64,000 nucleotides of DNA from Helianthus annuus (lineage: Eukaryota; Streptophyta; Magnoliopsida; Asterales; Asteraceae), in the NCBI RefSeq assembly GCF_002127325.2, contig NC_035448.2, positions 58,953,577 to 59,017,576 of the forward strand, in the 5' to 3' direction. Made by a program: the position numbers and the translations under genes. Shown here piece by piece: positions 22,121-34,681 of the stretch; the stretch's first letter is position 1; each line of letters opens with the position of its first letter. Under the pieces are notes generated by a model. The model saw only the letters and a list, made by a program, of their open reading frames with translations. It ran no database searches and had not been told where the DNA came from.

Positions 22121-25100
22121 ATGTCGGGAATTGGCGAAGAGTTTTATAACACATTTTATAACGTGTTTACATCTGAAGAAACTCCAGTGACACCAAAGAA
22201 TGCTACAACTGTGATATCTGAGAGTTTGAATCATGATAATGTATACGGAAATCATCTGAGACCACCAAAGCTTATGAATATTGAAGACTATCACTGGTGG
22301 TGTGAAAGATTTGAAAACTGGGTGCAATCCTATGCGTATGATAGTTGGATCATGTTAACAATAGGATATGAAAAACCAAGAAATGAAAAACATGAATTAA
22401 TCACACTTAAAAAATTCACAGCTGATGATAAAAAGGAACATTCAAGTGAATTAAGAATGATAACTTTACTTCAACCATATGTCAAAGAGGATATTTTCTC
22501 ACTACTTCAGCATGGTGAAACGTCTAAGTCAATTTGGGAAGCGTTAAAGTTGAAAGCTGAAGATGGGAAGGATATCAAGAAAAACAAGTTATCGTTGTTG
22601 AAAAAGGAGTTTGACTTGTTTGGTTGCATGAAGAATGAAACAGTTCGTCAAATGATAGAACGGTTTTGCCATCTAAAGATTTAAATGGAAAGATTTGGAA
22701 TCCACAAAGAGAGAGAAGAGATGGTGGATAAACTAGTTGAGGCATTACCACATGAGGAAGATTGGAAAACCTATGTGATCGTTTTGAAAAATGATGATAA
22801 ATTCGATGAGATAACGTTAGAGAGTTTGATTGAGAAATTAAATAGAGGGACATGATTTGTTGCTACAAAAACAAAACAAGATATCTAGCTCTAGTTATCA
22901 ACAAGATGTTAATATGTACTATCGCAGAGGAATGCTACAAAACAACGAATCTCCAAAGATCAGAACTGTGTTTAGTGTAGATAAGAATGGTGACTCGTCA
23001 AACAACAAATCTTCGAGCTATTATCCAGGATATCATTCTTCATCTGCATCTGCATCGTCTAAAACTAATCCAAACCAGGATTGGAAAAATTCTCCACTTT
23101 TGAACAATGAGTTTGCTCAATAGCACATGAGTTTCTTAGCTTCTATTCTGGTATCATACGAAGGTTTAATTGCAGGTAAGATCGGGAATCCAAACATGAC
23201 GAAGGAGGATTACGATCAAGTCGATCCAGAAGAGATGGAACCCATGGACATTCGCTGGTGCATGGCAAGTGTCATCTGAAAAGCTCAAAGATTCATGGAG
23301 ATAACTGGCAAAAAGTGCTTGGAAGGCCCAGACATGAAGATAGGTTTCGATAAGAACAAAGTCACTTGCTTCAAGTGTAAACAAAAGGGGCACTTCAAGA
23401 GAGAATGCACGAACAACAAAGCTGATGATAGCGTGAATCCTTTTTATGAGGATTACTACAAAAAGGCTATTTATCATCAGAATAACGAGCAACCAACAAG
23501 AAAGCAGATTGATGAAGGACCTTCTAAAGAAAAGAGACAAGCTGTATTGACACTTTGTGATCGTAGTGAATCCAGTATACAAGATGAAAAATCTGTTTGG
23601 GATAATTTTGATTGGGATAAATACTTCGATGAGAAGGAAGGAGTCAGAATTGTAATTCATGATGATGAAGGGTATGATTGGAGTCAACATGACAAGGAAG
23701 ATGGAAAATCCAAGGCAATGGTTACTGAGATCAAACAAAGTCGTGAAGAAAGGCATGCTCGCATTAGGCTGGATGAAGTGTATGATTCCTACAAGGAAGC
23801 AACACAAGCAGGTAGGTGGAGCAAAGAAAAGGAATGCTTTGTCGATCCTCAAGGAAACCCAACAGTTGATCCTGAGAAGGTTGATTTTAAAGCATTAGTT
23901 GCTGCAATACCTACTGTGAGTGTATGGTGCAAAGGCCTCGAGGAGATTCCATGGTATAGAGAAAAAGTTGAAGAAGGCATTAGGAAGGTGATATATGCCA
24001 GTCTGGAGAAGACGAAGAAGACGATTGAGGAGATTGTGGATGAAAGTGAGAAGCTGGTGAATGAAGTAAAGAAGGTTGATGAAAAATCTGAGGAAGCTGT
24101 TGCAGAGAAACAGCAGGAGAATGAGGAAGTTCAGAATCAACAAGCAAACGAAACCATGGTGCCAATCACTAAGGTAACAACTCAAACTGATTCTTCTGAT
24201 CAGTCAATTGATAATAAAGCTGAACAACAGTGCAAGAAACGCATGGAAACGTGTAGTTCTTGTACTAAAGAGGATGAAAAGTTTAAAATCTGAGACATTG
24301 AATTCACTAAAATAGAAAGGATTTTCAAAGATAAATGTCACGAAATGATTGAAAATGAAAAGTTTTTGAAACAACAAAATGAAAAGCTAAAACAAAAATG
24401 TGATGATCTAGAAAAAGAAAATAAAATATTGAAAGAAAAGTGTTCAGCTGTTTGCAACGAATGTGTTCCAAAAGATAAAACAATTCAAGAGTTGCAAAAA
24501 GAATATGATGGAATGAAATTATCATATCATACTGTAAAAGAAGCCTATGAAACTTTGAAGAGTAGAGTCAAAAGTTTAGATGATAGATTGTCTACATGTC
24601 AGAAAACAACGAAATTTCTTGAAGCCAGATATGAAGGAAATGGTTTTAAATCAGTATATTGATGATGTTGCAAAACTTAAACAAGAACTGGCAGATAAAG
24701 AAAAGTTGGTCAATAAACTTCAAAGTTATCACGCGTCTTCATACATTCTGGAACGTATTTTCAACATCACACCCAATGGGAAACAATCAGAAAAGAACAA
24801 AAAAGGGAATTGGTTCAGAATACCATGAGGTTCCACCGCTGTTGGAGAATAATTATACATTCTATGACGGCGAGAAGGTGGAAAAAGCAATAAACATGGT
24901 TGACCAGTTACCCGAAAACATCGATGTGACATACACCAAATCTGATGACATAAGTAATTCAGAGGTGGTATGTAAGGTTGTTGAAAGTGTTCTAGCATAG
25001 GAGTCTACCAAAACAGATAAGTTTGAATCACAAGATGAAAATGAGGGAAGTTTTCATGATAGTTATCTTAAACACTCAAAATCTGCAAGAGTTGTGAATG

Positions 25101-26005
25101 ATGATTCAAAAGGATTGGTTTGTACCATGATTGGATCAGACAAACTATTTTCGGATAATGAATTCCCAATTCAAAATGTGATTTCAGATAAAATCAACAA
25201 AGTTTTCAAACTGGTAGAGATTGAAAAGTCCGAAATTTCAAAGTTTGCTGGAAAATGCAAGAAACGTTTTATAACAAACTTGGTTACAAAAAGAAAAACA
25301 TGAAGGCTGGGTTGGGTTATAAAAAGAAACAGAATTGGAAAAGAAATGAAATACCAAATTATCAGGAAAATATGAACTTCGTTCACGGAACAAGTTCTGA
25401 AGAAGAGAAAGAACTCCAATTTAGGTGACAGTCTAATGAAGAGTTCTATGCTCAAAAGAAAAGGCAACAACAACAGGTTAAAGATGTGTCCAAGAGAACA
25501 TGCTTTAAGTGTGATCAAATTGGACATCTCAGTCGAAATTGTCCAAATCTTAAACCTGTTGGTGTTGAAACGAAAAAGAAGTCTGATGTTGTGAATCAGA
25601 AATTAACCACGTTTGAATCAAAGCAAACTTGGAAGCCGAAAATGTCAAAGACTGACTCACAACAAACATGGAAATCGGTGACACACAGATTTAGAACAAC
25701 ACAAAGTTGGAAAATAACTATTGATGAAACAAAACCAAATCAGTTATGGAAAACAAAAGTTGTTGTTCAACATCAAAACACACAGAATGAATCTCATCTT
25801 TACAAAAGAAGTGCTTCAAAAGGTCAAAGCTGGGTGGTTAAAACACAACCTGTTTCTGAACAGAAAACTGATTCAATCAAAAGGGATGATGTATAAGATG
25901 AAAAGTTGTTTGTACCAAATGACAATAATTTTCCAAGATTAAATGAAACATATTGTGTTGAAATGCCTAAGGTCAAACAGACCTGGGCTAACTTGTTCAA
26001 GTAAT
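22121..26005 (+). pseudogene. Extended Copia gag (UBN2-type, two zinc knuckles, coiled coil), degraded
   Basis: The start is ATG 22,121. Residues to about 190 form a UBN2/Copia gag region (motifs YHWWCERFENWVQ and TSKSIWEALKLK). A CCHC knuckle CFKCKQKGHFKREC lies near 23,370. A Glu/Lys-rich coiled-coil region follows (about 23,900-24,700), then a conserved block with KVEKAINMVDQLPENIDVTY near 24,880, then a second knuckle CFKCDQIGHLSRNC near 25,500. The frame is broken many times: stops at 22,682, 23,121, 23,277 and 24,291, and frameshifts near 22,852, 24,650 and 25,300. Copia element 2 (from 60,418) has the same layout. No protease or pol follows. Intact relatives would form the virus-like particle core. 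Confidence 0.8.
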
Positions 26006-27206
26006 TGAATACATTAAATGTGCAGGTGCTCAAGAAATCTGAATGTTAGCTAAAGGAGTATTGGAGCAGCCTGGCACGAGAGGAGGAGGCTATTGAACCC
26101 TGCGTCCGAAATCAGGGAGTTTATTGAATTCTGTACATAAATAAACAATATTTCAAAAACCCTAAAATTTGAAAAATTTAAAAACCAAAAATATGTTTTT
26201 ATTTTGTAAAAAAAATTGAAAAATCAAAAATCCTAGAATATGTTGAGTGAATATGCCGAAACCCTCACGGCTGAACAAACATGATTAATTTCACAAGATT
26301 GAAAAACGGTTTTCAAACAGTAAAATATCAATGTGTTGTAAATCATGCGGGTATATTTTCTGCAAAACAGAGCATGAGAAGCAGAAAATGGATGGCGAGA
26401 CAAAGCTGTCAGCATCGGTTATCAAATTTTTTTTAATGTTTTGAATTTTAGGGGGAGTAAAAATTTCAGAAAATACAAAAACATTAAAAAATTTGAAAAA
26501 GCCAAAAACATGTTAAAATCAAAAAGAGTTTTGTGTAAAAAAGGAAATGATAGTACATCAGTTAGACAATCACAGTACGCTAAAGAAATGGAAAGTCAAA
26601 TGTGATAAACGGTCTCACTGATGATGTGCTAGTAGGTTTTTACACACTTAGTAGATTGTTTTCGAGATATAAACCTAAATATCAAGAACTTACTTATCTC
26701 GTGGGGAACATCTCTCGGATATATGGGTAATCCCCGAAATCTTGTTTGAGAGATTGCCTGATTCTGAGATACTAGGTCTTTATACTGCTTGATATCTAGG
26801 GTATTATACCTGGTCTTCTGATATTGCGGAAGCAATGGCCTAGACCTCATATAATACTTTACACGCTTTTAAAGCTTACCTCTGCATAAAAATTGAGTAA
26901 ATATCGAAAGATATGAATCAATTGCAGTTGAAGAAAAGATTCTCTAAAGGGAACACACCTAAAGACGAGCCTTTATCTCTTTGACTGAACGAAAGTTCAT
27001 ACCTGAGCTCTCAAGGTCTCGCACTAACCCAGTTTACATATATCAAATTGGTATACTCACCTGTAAGACTGAATCTAGGGAATTTTGATATGGGAGTATA
27101 TTCTGAGGAGGGACACGCTAAGTCCTTAAAACCCTAATTCCGTATCTCGAATCAGTTAAACTTTGTGTGAAAACTTAAGTGGACCAGTACACTAACAATC
27201 TAAGTG
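26006..27206 (+). other. Non-coding 3' part of Copia element 1, left of the Tekay insertion
   Basis: This is AT-rich with no pol motifs and no gene. It contains an internal polypurine-like AGGGGGAGT near 26,449. It continues at 37,051 after the nested element. Confidence 0.6.
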
Positions 27207-27211
27207 AATCA

Positions 27212-29546
27212 TGTCACAACCCCCAAAATCCACCTGCGGAATATCACCGCTTGGGAGCGTGACTGGCCAGGATCAAGCCACCAATCATATTGAACATAGT
27301 ATATATAATAATTAAAGTAGTTTGTAAAACCCAATTCAATACAATTGATGTTCAAACCAAACATAGTTTAAGTAGCGGAAGCATAACATGAAAACCCAAA
27401 GTATGTAATAAGTTCAAGTGTTATAAAGTTTAACAAAACATCCACGATCCATGCTCCACAACGACCTGCTCCTCCCTGTGCAAGCTCCATGTATCTAACG
27501 ACCTGCAAGGCATGTAACAGAGGATCAACAACTAGTTGAGCGAGTTCACAGTTTATAGTTCAGTAATTGTAATAGTATAGTAAGCCTTGTATTCGTTCAT
27601 TAAGTCATGTATCGTAATAGTTCGTATCGCGGCCCTCTAGGCATGTATGCGAAGATTAAGGAAAGTTCTCAAGTATTCTAGACTAGGTATATTTGTATCG
27701 CGGCCACCCGGCATCTGTGCGAAGTTTAGTGAATAGTTCGCAGCCTTTCTAGGCATGTGTGCGAAGATCAGTCATAATATCGCGGCCCACCCTGGCGTGT
27801 ATGCGAAGATCAGTTCTATTAGTATCACTAGTCTAGCAGTATCTTAACCAATCACCTTCCTCACCCGAGGATCATATCACTACGTTCCATTATCTAGAGA
27901 TGTACAAGTAAATAATCCAATCCCATTCCCACCCTGGGAATCCCATGCCTTGGCTATGTGAACTCACCTTGATTTGCTCGGTATGTTATTGCTTCTAGGG
28001 TTTATTAAATGTCTAAGTCCGTTACACACGACCTAGGATACAATGCACATGATATGATGTAAGTGTTTGCATCCAATTTGGGTTTGCAAGTCATTGATAT
28101 TCAAGCAACAATGTTTTGTGTGTTTATTGTGTACAGAATGATATCACATAGAATGTTCATACATGCAGGATCATACAGTTGCATTCAGTAGCATACAATC
28201 ATATATAGAATCATACAGCAAGCTTCAACACTGATGTTTGTCGTAAACATATATCATATGTGGAATTCTGACTAGTAGCATGCAAATCAGAGTGACAATC
28301 ATGTTTAATTCACAAAGGTTGGACAATACAGCACAACAGAAGGTCAGACAACATTCCAGGGTAACAAATTCGGACCAAGGGGGTTCCTTACCTAAAACTC
28401 GGACCAAGGGGGGTTTCCTGGCTTAAAAACTCGGACCCCTTGTCCCTGGGTTAAAAATTCGGACAAGGTTTTAAAACCCTGCCTCCCTTATAAAACTTGG
28501 ACTTTCTTCCCTAGGATAAAACTGGGACTTTCTTCCTTAGGATAAAATTGGGACTTTCTTCCCTAGGATAAAATTGGGACTTTCTTCCCTAGGATAAAAT
28601 TGGGACTTTCTTCCCTAGGATAAAACTGGGACTTTCTTCCCTAGGATAAAATTGGGACTTTCTTCCCTAGGATAAATATGGGACTTTCTTCCCTAGGATA
28701 AAATTGGGACTTCTCACCATCTTGGCCAAAAGTCTGACCCATGTTCACTTGTTTAAAATTCGGACCAAGCATGTTACAAAACTCAGACTATTGATTATCA
28801 CAAAACTCAAACCTAATCCACAGACTATCAACATACGTAATTTCCAAGGCAAATTCACAGAATCAAAACAACAGTTACATTCTAACATTCATACGATCAA
28901 AACCCTAATTTCATACATTTCCACAGTGCAATAATCAATCATCAATCGATCATTCTAACATATCTTGTATCTTAATCATCAAGCAATGATTCCACAACAA
29001 CTTTATTCATTTCTCATTAATCAGAATCAATCAAATAGGCAGAGAATATCATATGAAGAACTAGGGTTTAGCATGCATCAATCAATCACCAATTAACAAT
29101 AAACGATGATTAACTATTACCTTGGATTAATTCTAGATGGATTGAAAGAACAAGATTGATATAAAAGTCTTGTGCCAAAGATGAAGCAAATGATTGCCAG
29201 AGAAGATCAGAGAATAAAAGTACGTGTTTTTGTTTCTTTGGTGTTGGTTAGTGAAAAGAGATTAGGGTTAAGAATGATTTAAGTTTCACTAATTACCCTA
29301 TACACCCTTAATTACTATCTATTACATATTACAGGCACAAGATGTACATTTCACAGTTTCATCACCACATTCAAGTATTTATCAAATCTTTCACAAGTAA
29401 CACATAACCACGCACAATCACAATACACTTTATTGTATTAAAACGTATACAGGTTCATAGCAACCAATTGTGCAAATAAATAGCTAAACAAACAATGAAC
29501 GTGCAATAAATGCGAAAATAGAATCTTGGAAACTCGAGTTGTGACA
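27212..29546 (-). repeat. 3' LTR of the Tekay element
   Basis: The LTR is 2,335 bp. It holds eight copies of a 26-bp tandem unit (GGGACTTTCTTCCCTAGGAT core, 28,498-28,715). It also has four spaced 'cgcggcc...gcatgtatgcgaag' blocks (27,628-27,815). Confidence 0.95.
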
Positions 29547-29682
29547 TTATCCCCAACTTGAAAGAAATTTCGTCCCGAAATTTAGCATGCGGTTACTGAG
29601 GAAGCTAGGTAAGTTGTATCGTTTACTGGTTTTCCTGGGGTGTCACATCATCCCCCTGTTGATTTGGAATTTCATCCCGAAA

Positions 29683-32600
29683 TTATGTATTAGTAGCTTC
29701 AGCCTCAGTAGTGGTTGCACGGTTTTCGAATAACTGGGGATACTTGAGTTCCATTTGATCTTCTCGTTCCCAGGTATACTCTGGGCCACGACGGGAGTTC
29801 CAACGAACTCGTACAAGAGGTATTCTAGTGTTCTTGAGGACCTTGACATCCCGGTCCGTGATTTCAACCGGTTCCTCGACGAACTGCAACCGCTCCTCGA
29901 TAGTGAGTTCCTTAAAAGGAACTATGAGGGTCTCATCTGACAGGCACTTCTTCAGATTCGACACGTGAAATACGTTGTGAAATGCACCGAGTTCAGCTGG
30001 TAGGTTTAGTCTGTAGGCTACTTTGCCTATTCTTTCAGTGATTTCGAACGGTCCAACATACCGTGGATTGAGCTTGCCTCGTTTACCAAATCGAACCACA
30101 CCCTTCCAGGGTGAGACTTTGAGTAGCACTCGATCCCCAACTTGGAATTCGAGCGGTTTTCTGCGTTTATCAGCGTAGCTTTTCTGGCGATCACGAGCTG
30201 CCGCCATGCGTTGTCGTATTTGTGCAATTCGTTCAGTAGCATCAACTACCATTTCTGGACCTGTAATCTGACTATCCCCCACCTCTGCCCAACAGAGAGG
30301 TGACCGACATTTACGTCCGTACAATGCCTCGAATGGAGCGGCTTGTATGCTGGTGTGGTAACTGTTATTGTACGAAAACTCCACTAACGGTAGGTGCTTT
30401 TCCCAGCTGTTGCCGAAATCGATAACACACGCCCGAAGCATGTCTTCTAGAGTTTGGATCGTGCGCTCAGACTGCCCATCCGTCTGAGGGTGATAAGCTG
30501 TACTCATGTCTAATCGAGATCCAAAAGCTTTGTGCATTGCTTGCCATAGTTCTGAAGTGAATCGTGCATCCCGATCCGAAATAATAGAGGTTGGCACTCC
30601 GTGCCTCGAAACAACTTCTTTCAAGTAGATGTCTGCTAATGTAGAGAACTTATCTGTTTCTTTGATAGCCAAGAAATGAGCAGACTTTGTGAGTCGATCT
30701 ACGATCACCCAAATAGTATCATTCCCACACTGGGATCTAGGTAGGCCAATGACAAAATCCATGGAAATTTCTTCCCATTTCCATTGTGGTATCCTGGGTT
30801 GCTGAAGTAGGCCTGAGGGTTTCTAGTACTCTGTCTTGACCCTTGCACAAGTCAAACACTTGCCGACGTAAGTTGCTATGTGGGCCTTCATGCTAGGCCA
30901 CCAGTATGTAGTTCTGATGTCGTGATACATTTTATCCGAACCTGGATGTACCGAGTAGCGAGACTTGTGAGCTTCATCCATCACAAGTTCCCGTAGACCG
31001 CCATAAAGTGGGACCTAAATACGCCCTGTTACATAGTAGGCGCCGTCTTCCTTCTGTTCTAGTCGTTGCCTTGAGCCGCGTAAGGCTTCAGCCCTGACGT
31101 TTTCTGGTTTCAATGCTTCCACCTGAGCATCTCGTATTTGTGCAGGAAGATCAGACTGAATAATGAGCTGCAAAGCTCGTACACGCCTAGGTAGAGTGTC
31201 TTTCCGACTGAGAGCGTCAGCCACAACATTAGCTTTGCCTGGATGGTCCTTGATGGCGCATTCGTAATCATTGAGTAACTCGACCCATTGTCGTTGACGC
31301 ATGTTCAATTCCTTCTGCTTGAAGATATGCTCGAGACTCCTGTGATCGGTGTAAATAGTGCACTTGGTACAGTACAAGTAGTGTCGCCATATCTTAAGCG
31401 CGAAAACAACAGCTCCCAGCTCTAAATCGTGCGTCGTGTAGTTCCGTTCATGAACTTTGAGTTGTCGCGAAGCGTAGGCAATGACTTTATCCCGCTGCAT
31501 CAATACACAACCAAGCCCCTGTATCGATGCGTCACAATATACTACAAAATCGTCCGTGCCCTCTGGCAATGAGAGAATAGGTGCGCTGCAAAGCCTATCC
31601 TTTAAGTACTGAAAAGCGGTTTCCTGGGAATCTCCCCAACGGTAGGTAACACCTTTCTGTGTCAGCATTGTAAGCGGCTGTGCGATCTTTGAAAAGTCTT
31701 TGATGAATCGTCTGTAGTATCCTGCCAAACCCAAGAATTGGCGTATTTCCGTTGGTGTGCGAGGCGCTGGCCAATTCCTGATCGAATCTACCTTGGATGG
31801 ATCGACATGAATCCCATCCCTGTTCACCACATGGCCTAGAAAGTGGACTTCACGAAGCCAGAAGTCACATTTTGAAAACTTTGCGTACAGTTGCTCCTTT
31901 CGAAGAAGTTCCAAGATAAGTCGTAAGTGCTGCTCGTGTTTCTCCTGACTCTTGGAGTAGATCAGGATGTCATCGATGAAAACAATGACGAACTTGTCTA
32001 GATAGGGTTTGCACACCCTGTTCATAAGATCCATGAAAACTGCAGGCGCGTTCGTAAGCCCAAATGGCATGACTAGAAACTCGTAGTGACCGTAGCGAGT
32101 TCTGAATGTTGTCTTGGAGACGTCCTCATCCCGGACTCTCAGCTGGTGATACCCTGACCTCAAGTCTATCTTGGAGTAGTAACTCGACCCTTGCAACTGG
32201 TCGAATAAGTCGTCTATACGAGGAAGAGGATAGCGGTTCTTCACGGTGACCTTGTTCAGTTCGCGGTAATCGATGCACATCCTGAAAGTGCCATCCTTCT
32301 TTTTCACGAATAATACTGGAGCTCCCCAAGGCGAAGAGCTTGGACGAATGAAGCCTTTATCCAAGAGCTCTTGTAGTTGCTTTGAAAGTTCTTCCAGTTC
32401 ATTTGGAGCTAAACGATACGGTGCGCGAGCTATAGGTGCTGCTCCTGGAGCTAGCTCGATTTGAAACTCAACCTGGCGATGAGGCGGTAGACCAGGTAAA
32501 TCTTCAGGAAACACTTGAGGAAAATCGCATACAACTGGAATGTCCTCAATTCTCTTCTCTTTCGTCGATGCATCAGTAACTAGAGCCAAAATAGCAGTGT

Positions 32601-34359
32601 GCCCCTTTCGTAAACATTTCTGAGCCTTCAAGAAAGAGATGATGCCAACCACAGCACCACTCTTGTCGCCCTGAACTTCGAGAGGTTCCTTACCCGAACG
32701 AGGAATACGAATGATCTTCTCCTTGCATAGGATCTCTGCTTGCTGCTTGGATAACTAATCCATGCCGACGACGATGTCAAAACTACCCAGAACTATAGGA
32801 ATGAGGTCGATGGAGAAAGTCTGACCAACGAGGATAAGATTACAACCCTGAACTATGTGTGTAGCCTCTAGACTTTTACCGTTAGCTAATTCTACGACGT
32901 GTTTGGTATTTAGGGGTGTTGGTGCACGTTTTAACATTTGGCTAACTTTCAAAGACATATAGCTTGTATCCGCACCCGAATCAAACAATACAGTAACATA
33001 AAAGTCGTCAAGAAGAAACTTACCCATGACTACGTTGGGATCATTTCTCGCTTCTCTCTGCCCCAGCACGAACACACGACCCCTAGCATCATTGCCGTTG
33101 TTGTTCCCACCGTTGTTGTTGTTGTTGCCATTTCCCTGATTGTTGTTATTGTTGCGATTCTGGTTCTGGTTTAACTGGGGACAATCATGCTTGAAATGAC
33201 CTTCAGCCCCACACTGAAAACATCCCCTGTTGCCCCGCTGTTGCTGCTGCTGATGCTGGTTCTGTGGAGCTGGTGGTGGGTGTTGCTGATTCTGATTTGC
33301 AGGTCGCGAACTCCTGCAGTCTTTAGCTTCATGCCCTATCTTGAGACATCTCTGACAACGCTCCTTACGACACCGTCCACTGTGGTGTCTGTTGCACCTA
33401 TTACATAGTGGGTGAATTCCCCGATATCCACCCTACCCCTGATTGCCTGAAGAGTGCTGACTGGGACTCTGATAACTGTCAGCCTTTCTCTGCTGAACCT
33501 GTGACTGAACTGAAGCTGAGACTTTACTGGAATCCCCATCCCAGTTTCTTTTGTTGTCACTGGGAGTAGTAGAAGTAGTAACAACAGTTGTGGTAGCACT
33601 GATGCGTTTTGGCAGCTTGTTCTGTTCCACTGCCTGATCCGTAATACGATGAGCAAGGCGTTGAATAGCTTGGATATTATCAATATTAGCCGATGTCACA
33701 TGGCTCTGAATCTCTGGCGCTAACCCCTTGAGGTACAACTCAATACGCTTAATTGGAGGGTCCACCATAGTTGGACACAGCACGGCCAGCTCGTTCGACC
33801 GTTTAGTATAAGATTCGATTTCTGACCCAGTCATTTTCAGATGGTAGAACTCATCTTCCAACTTGTGAATATCTTCCCGTGTGCAGTATTCACGTTTAAT
33901 CAGTTCCTTGAAATCATTCCAAGGGGTGGCGTTAGCAGCTGCCAACCCTAGGATCTGTACCTGCGCGTTCCACCAAGTTAACGCGATTCCTTCCAAAGTA
34001 CCAGTGGCGTACTTGACCCTGCGAGCCTCAGGGCATTCACACATTTCGAATACTGACTCTAGCTTCTCAAACCAATGGAGGAGTCCCACTGCCCCCTCGG
34101 TGCCACTGAATGTGCTTGGACGACAGTCCATGAAGTTCTTGAAAGTACAAACAGGCTGATGAGCGGGTTGACCTAATGTGTAAGAACAGAATGAGGTTAA
34201 ACATAAGAGTTGATTTAGGAACGTGCTAGGACGACAATCCTAGAATGAGTTACGACTGCAGGGTATACCTCTTGCGTTTGCAGCTGCAAGTGCCGCAGCA
34301 ACTTGTTCATTGATAAGAGCCGTCAACTGGGCTTGTGTCAAGTTAATACGTCCGACCAT
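29683..34359 (-). pseudogene. Tekay gag-pol polyprotein with four in-frame TAG stops
   Basis: The Met is at 34,359. The first 30 codons (MVGRINLTQAQLTALINEQV...) match the Tekay gag N-terminus. A putative 96-bp GT-AG intron (34,268-34,173) joins them in frame to the capsid region (MDCRPSTFSGTEGA, from 34,131). Three CCHC-like knuckles lie near 33,210-33,410. The protease motif is VLFDSGADTSYMS (about 33,000). RT has [20 protein letters not shown] and [10 protein letters not shown], and RNase H has [12 protein letters not shown]. Integrase has an HHCC finger near 30,850-30,960 and the D-D-E core with IISDRDARF. The C-terminal chromodomain has [16 protein letters not shown] (about 29,770). Stops at 33,433-33,435, 32,755-32,757, 31,015-31,017 and 30,823-30,825 are all TAG. 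The last three fall where Trp, Trp and Gln are expected. No frameshift was seen. Confidence 0.92.
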
Positions 34360-34660
34360 TGATCTTCACAACAAAGGCAACATAAGTGAGAAAGGTTCGC
34401 GAATAGTGCGATGACAGAAGAGTGTAAGCACATAGGTGTTCTCAAGCAATAACAAGTAATGAGCAATGTAATCTAAGCATACCACGAGCAAAGTTCTATG
34501 CAATTCTAGCAAGTAGGCAGTAAACATAAACCTTATTACCTAGGATGTTGAGTCTTGCACGTGGAGCGAAGCGTCGTTGTGGATCGTTGAGAGCAGTGTT
34601 CTGGTTATAGTCTGGTTTTAATAAAAACGTTTTCCCATATTAAAACCAAGTTCTCTATAA

Positions 34661-34678
34661 CCAATGGCTCTGATACCA
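34661..34678 (-). promoter_or_regulatory. tRNA-iMet primer-binding site of the Tekay element
   Basis: On the minus strand it reads TGGTATCAGAGCCATTGG, four bases from the 5' LTR. The first 12 bases match the initiator-Met priming site. Confidence 0.92.
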
Positions 34679-34681
34679 ATC

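Noticed and set aside
28498..28715. Regularly spaced 26-bp repeats that look CRISPR-like
   Set aside because: Units are head to tail without unique spacers and lie in both LTRs of a plant retrotransposon; this is a minisatellite.
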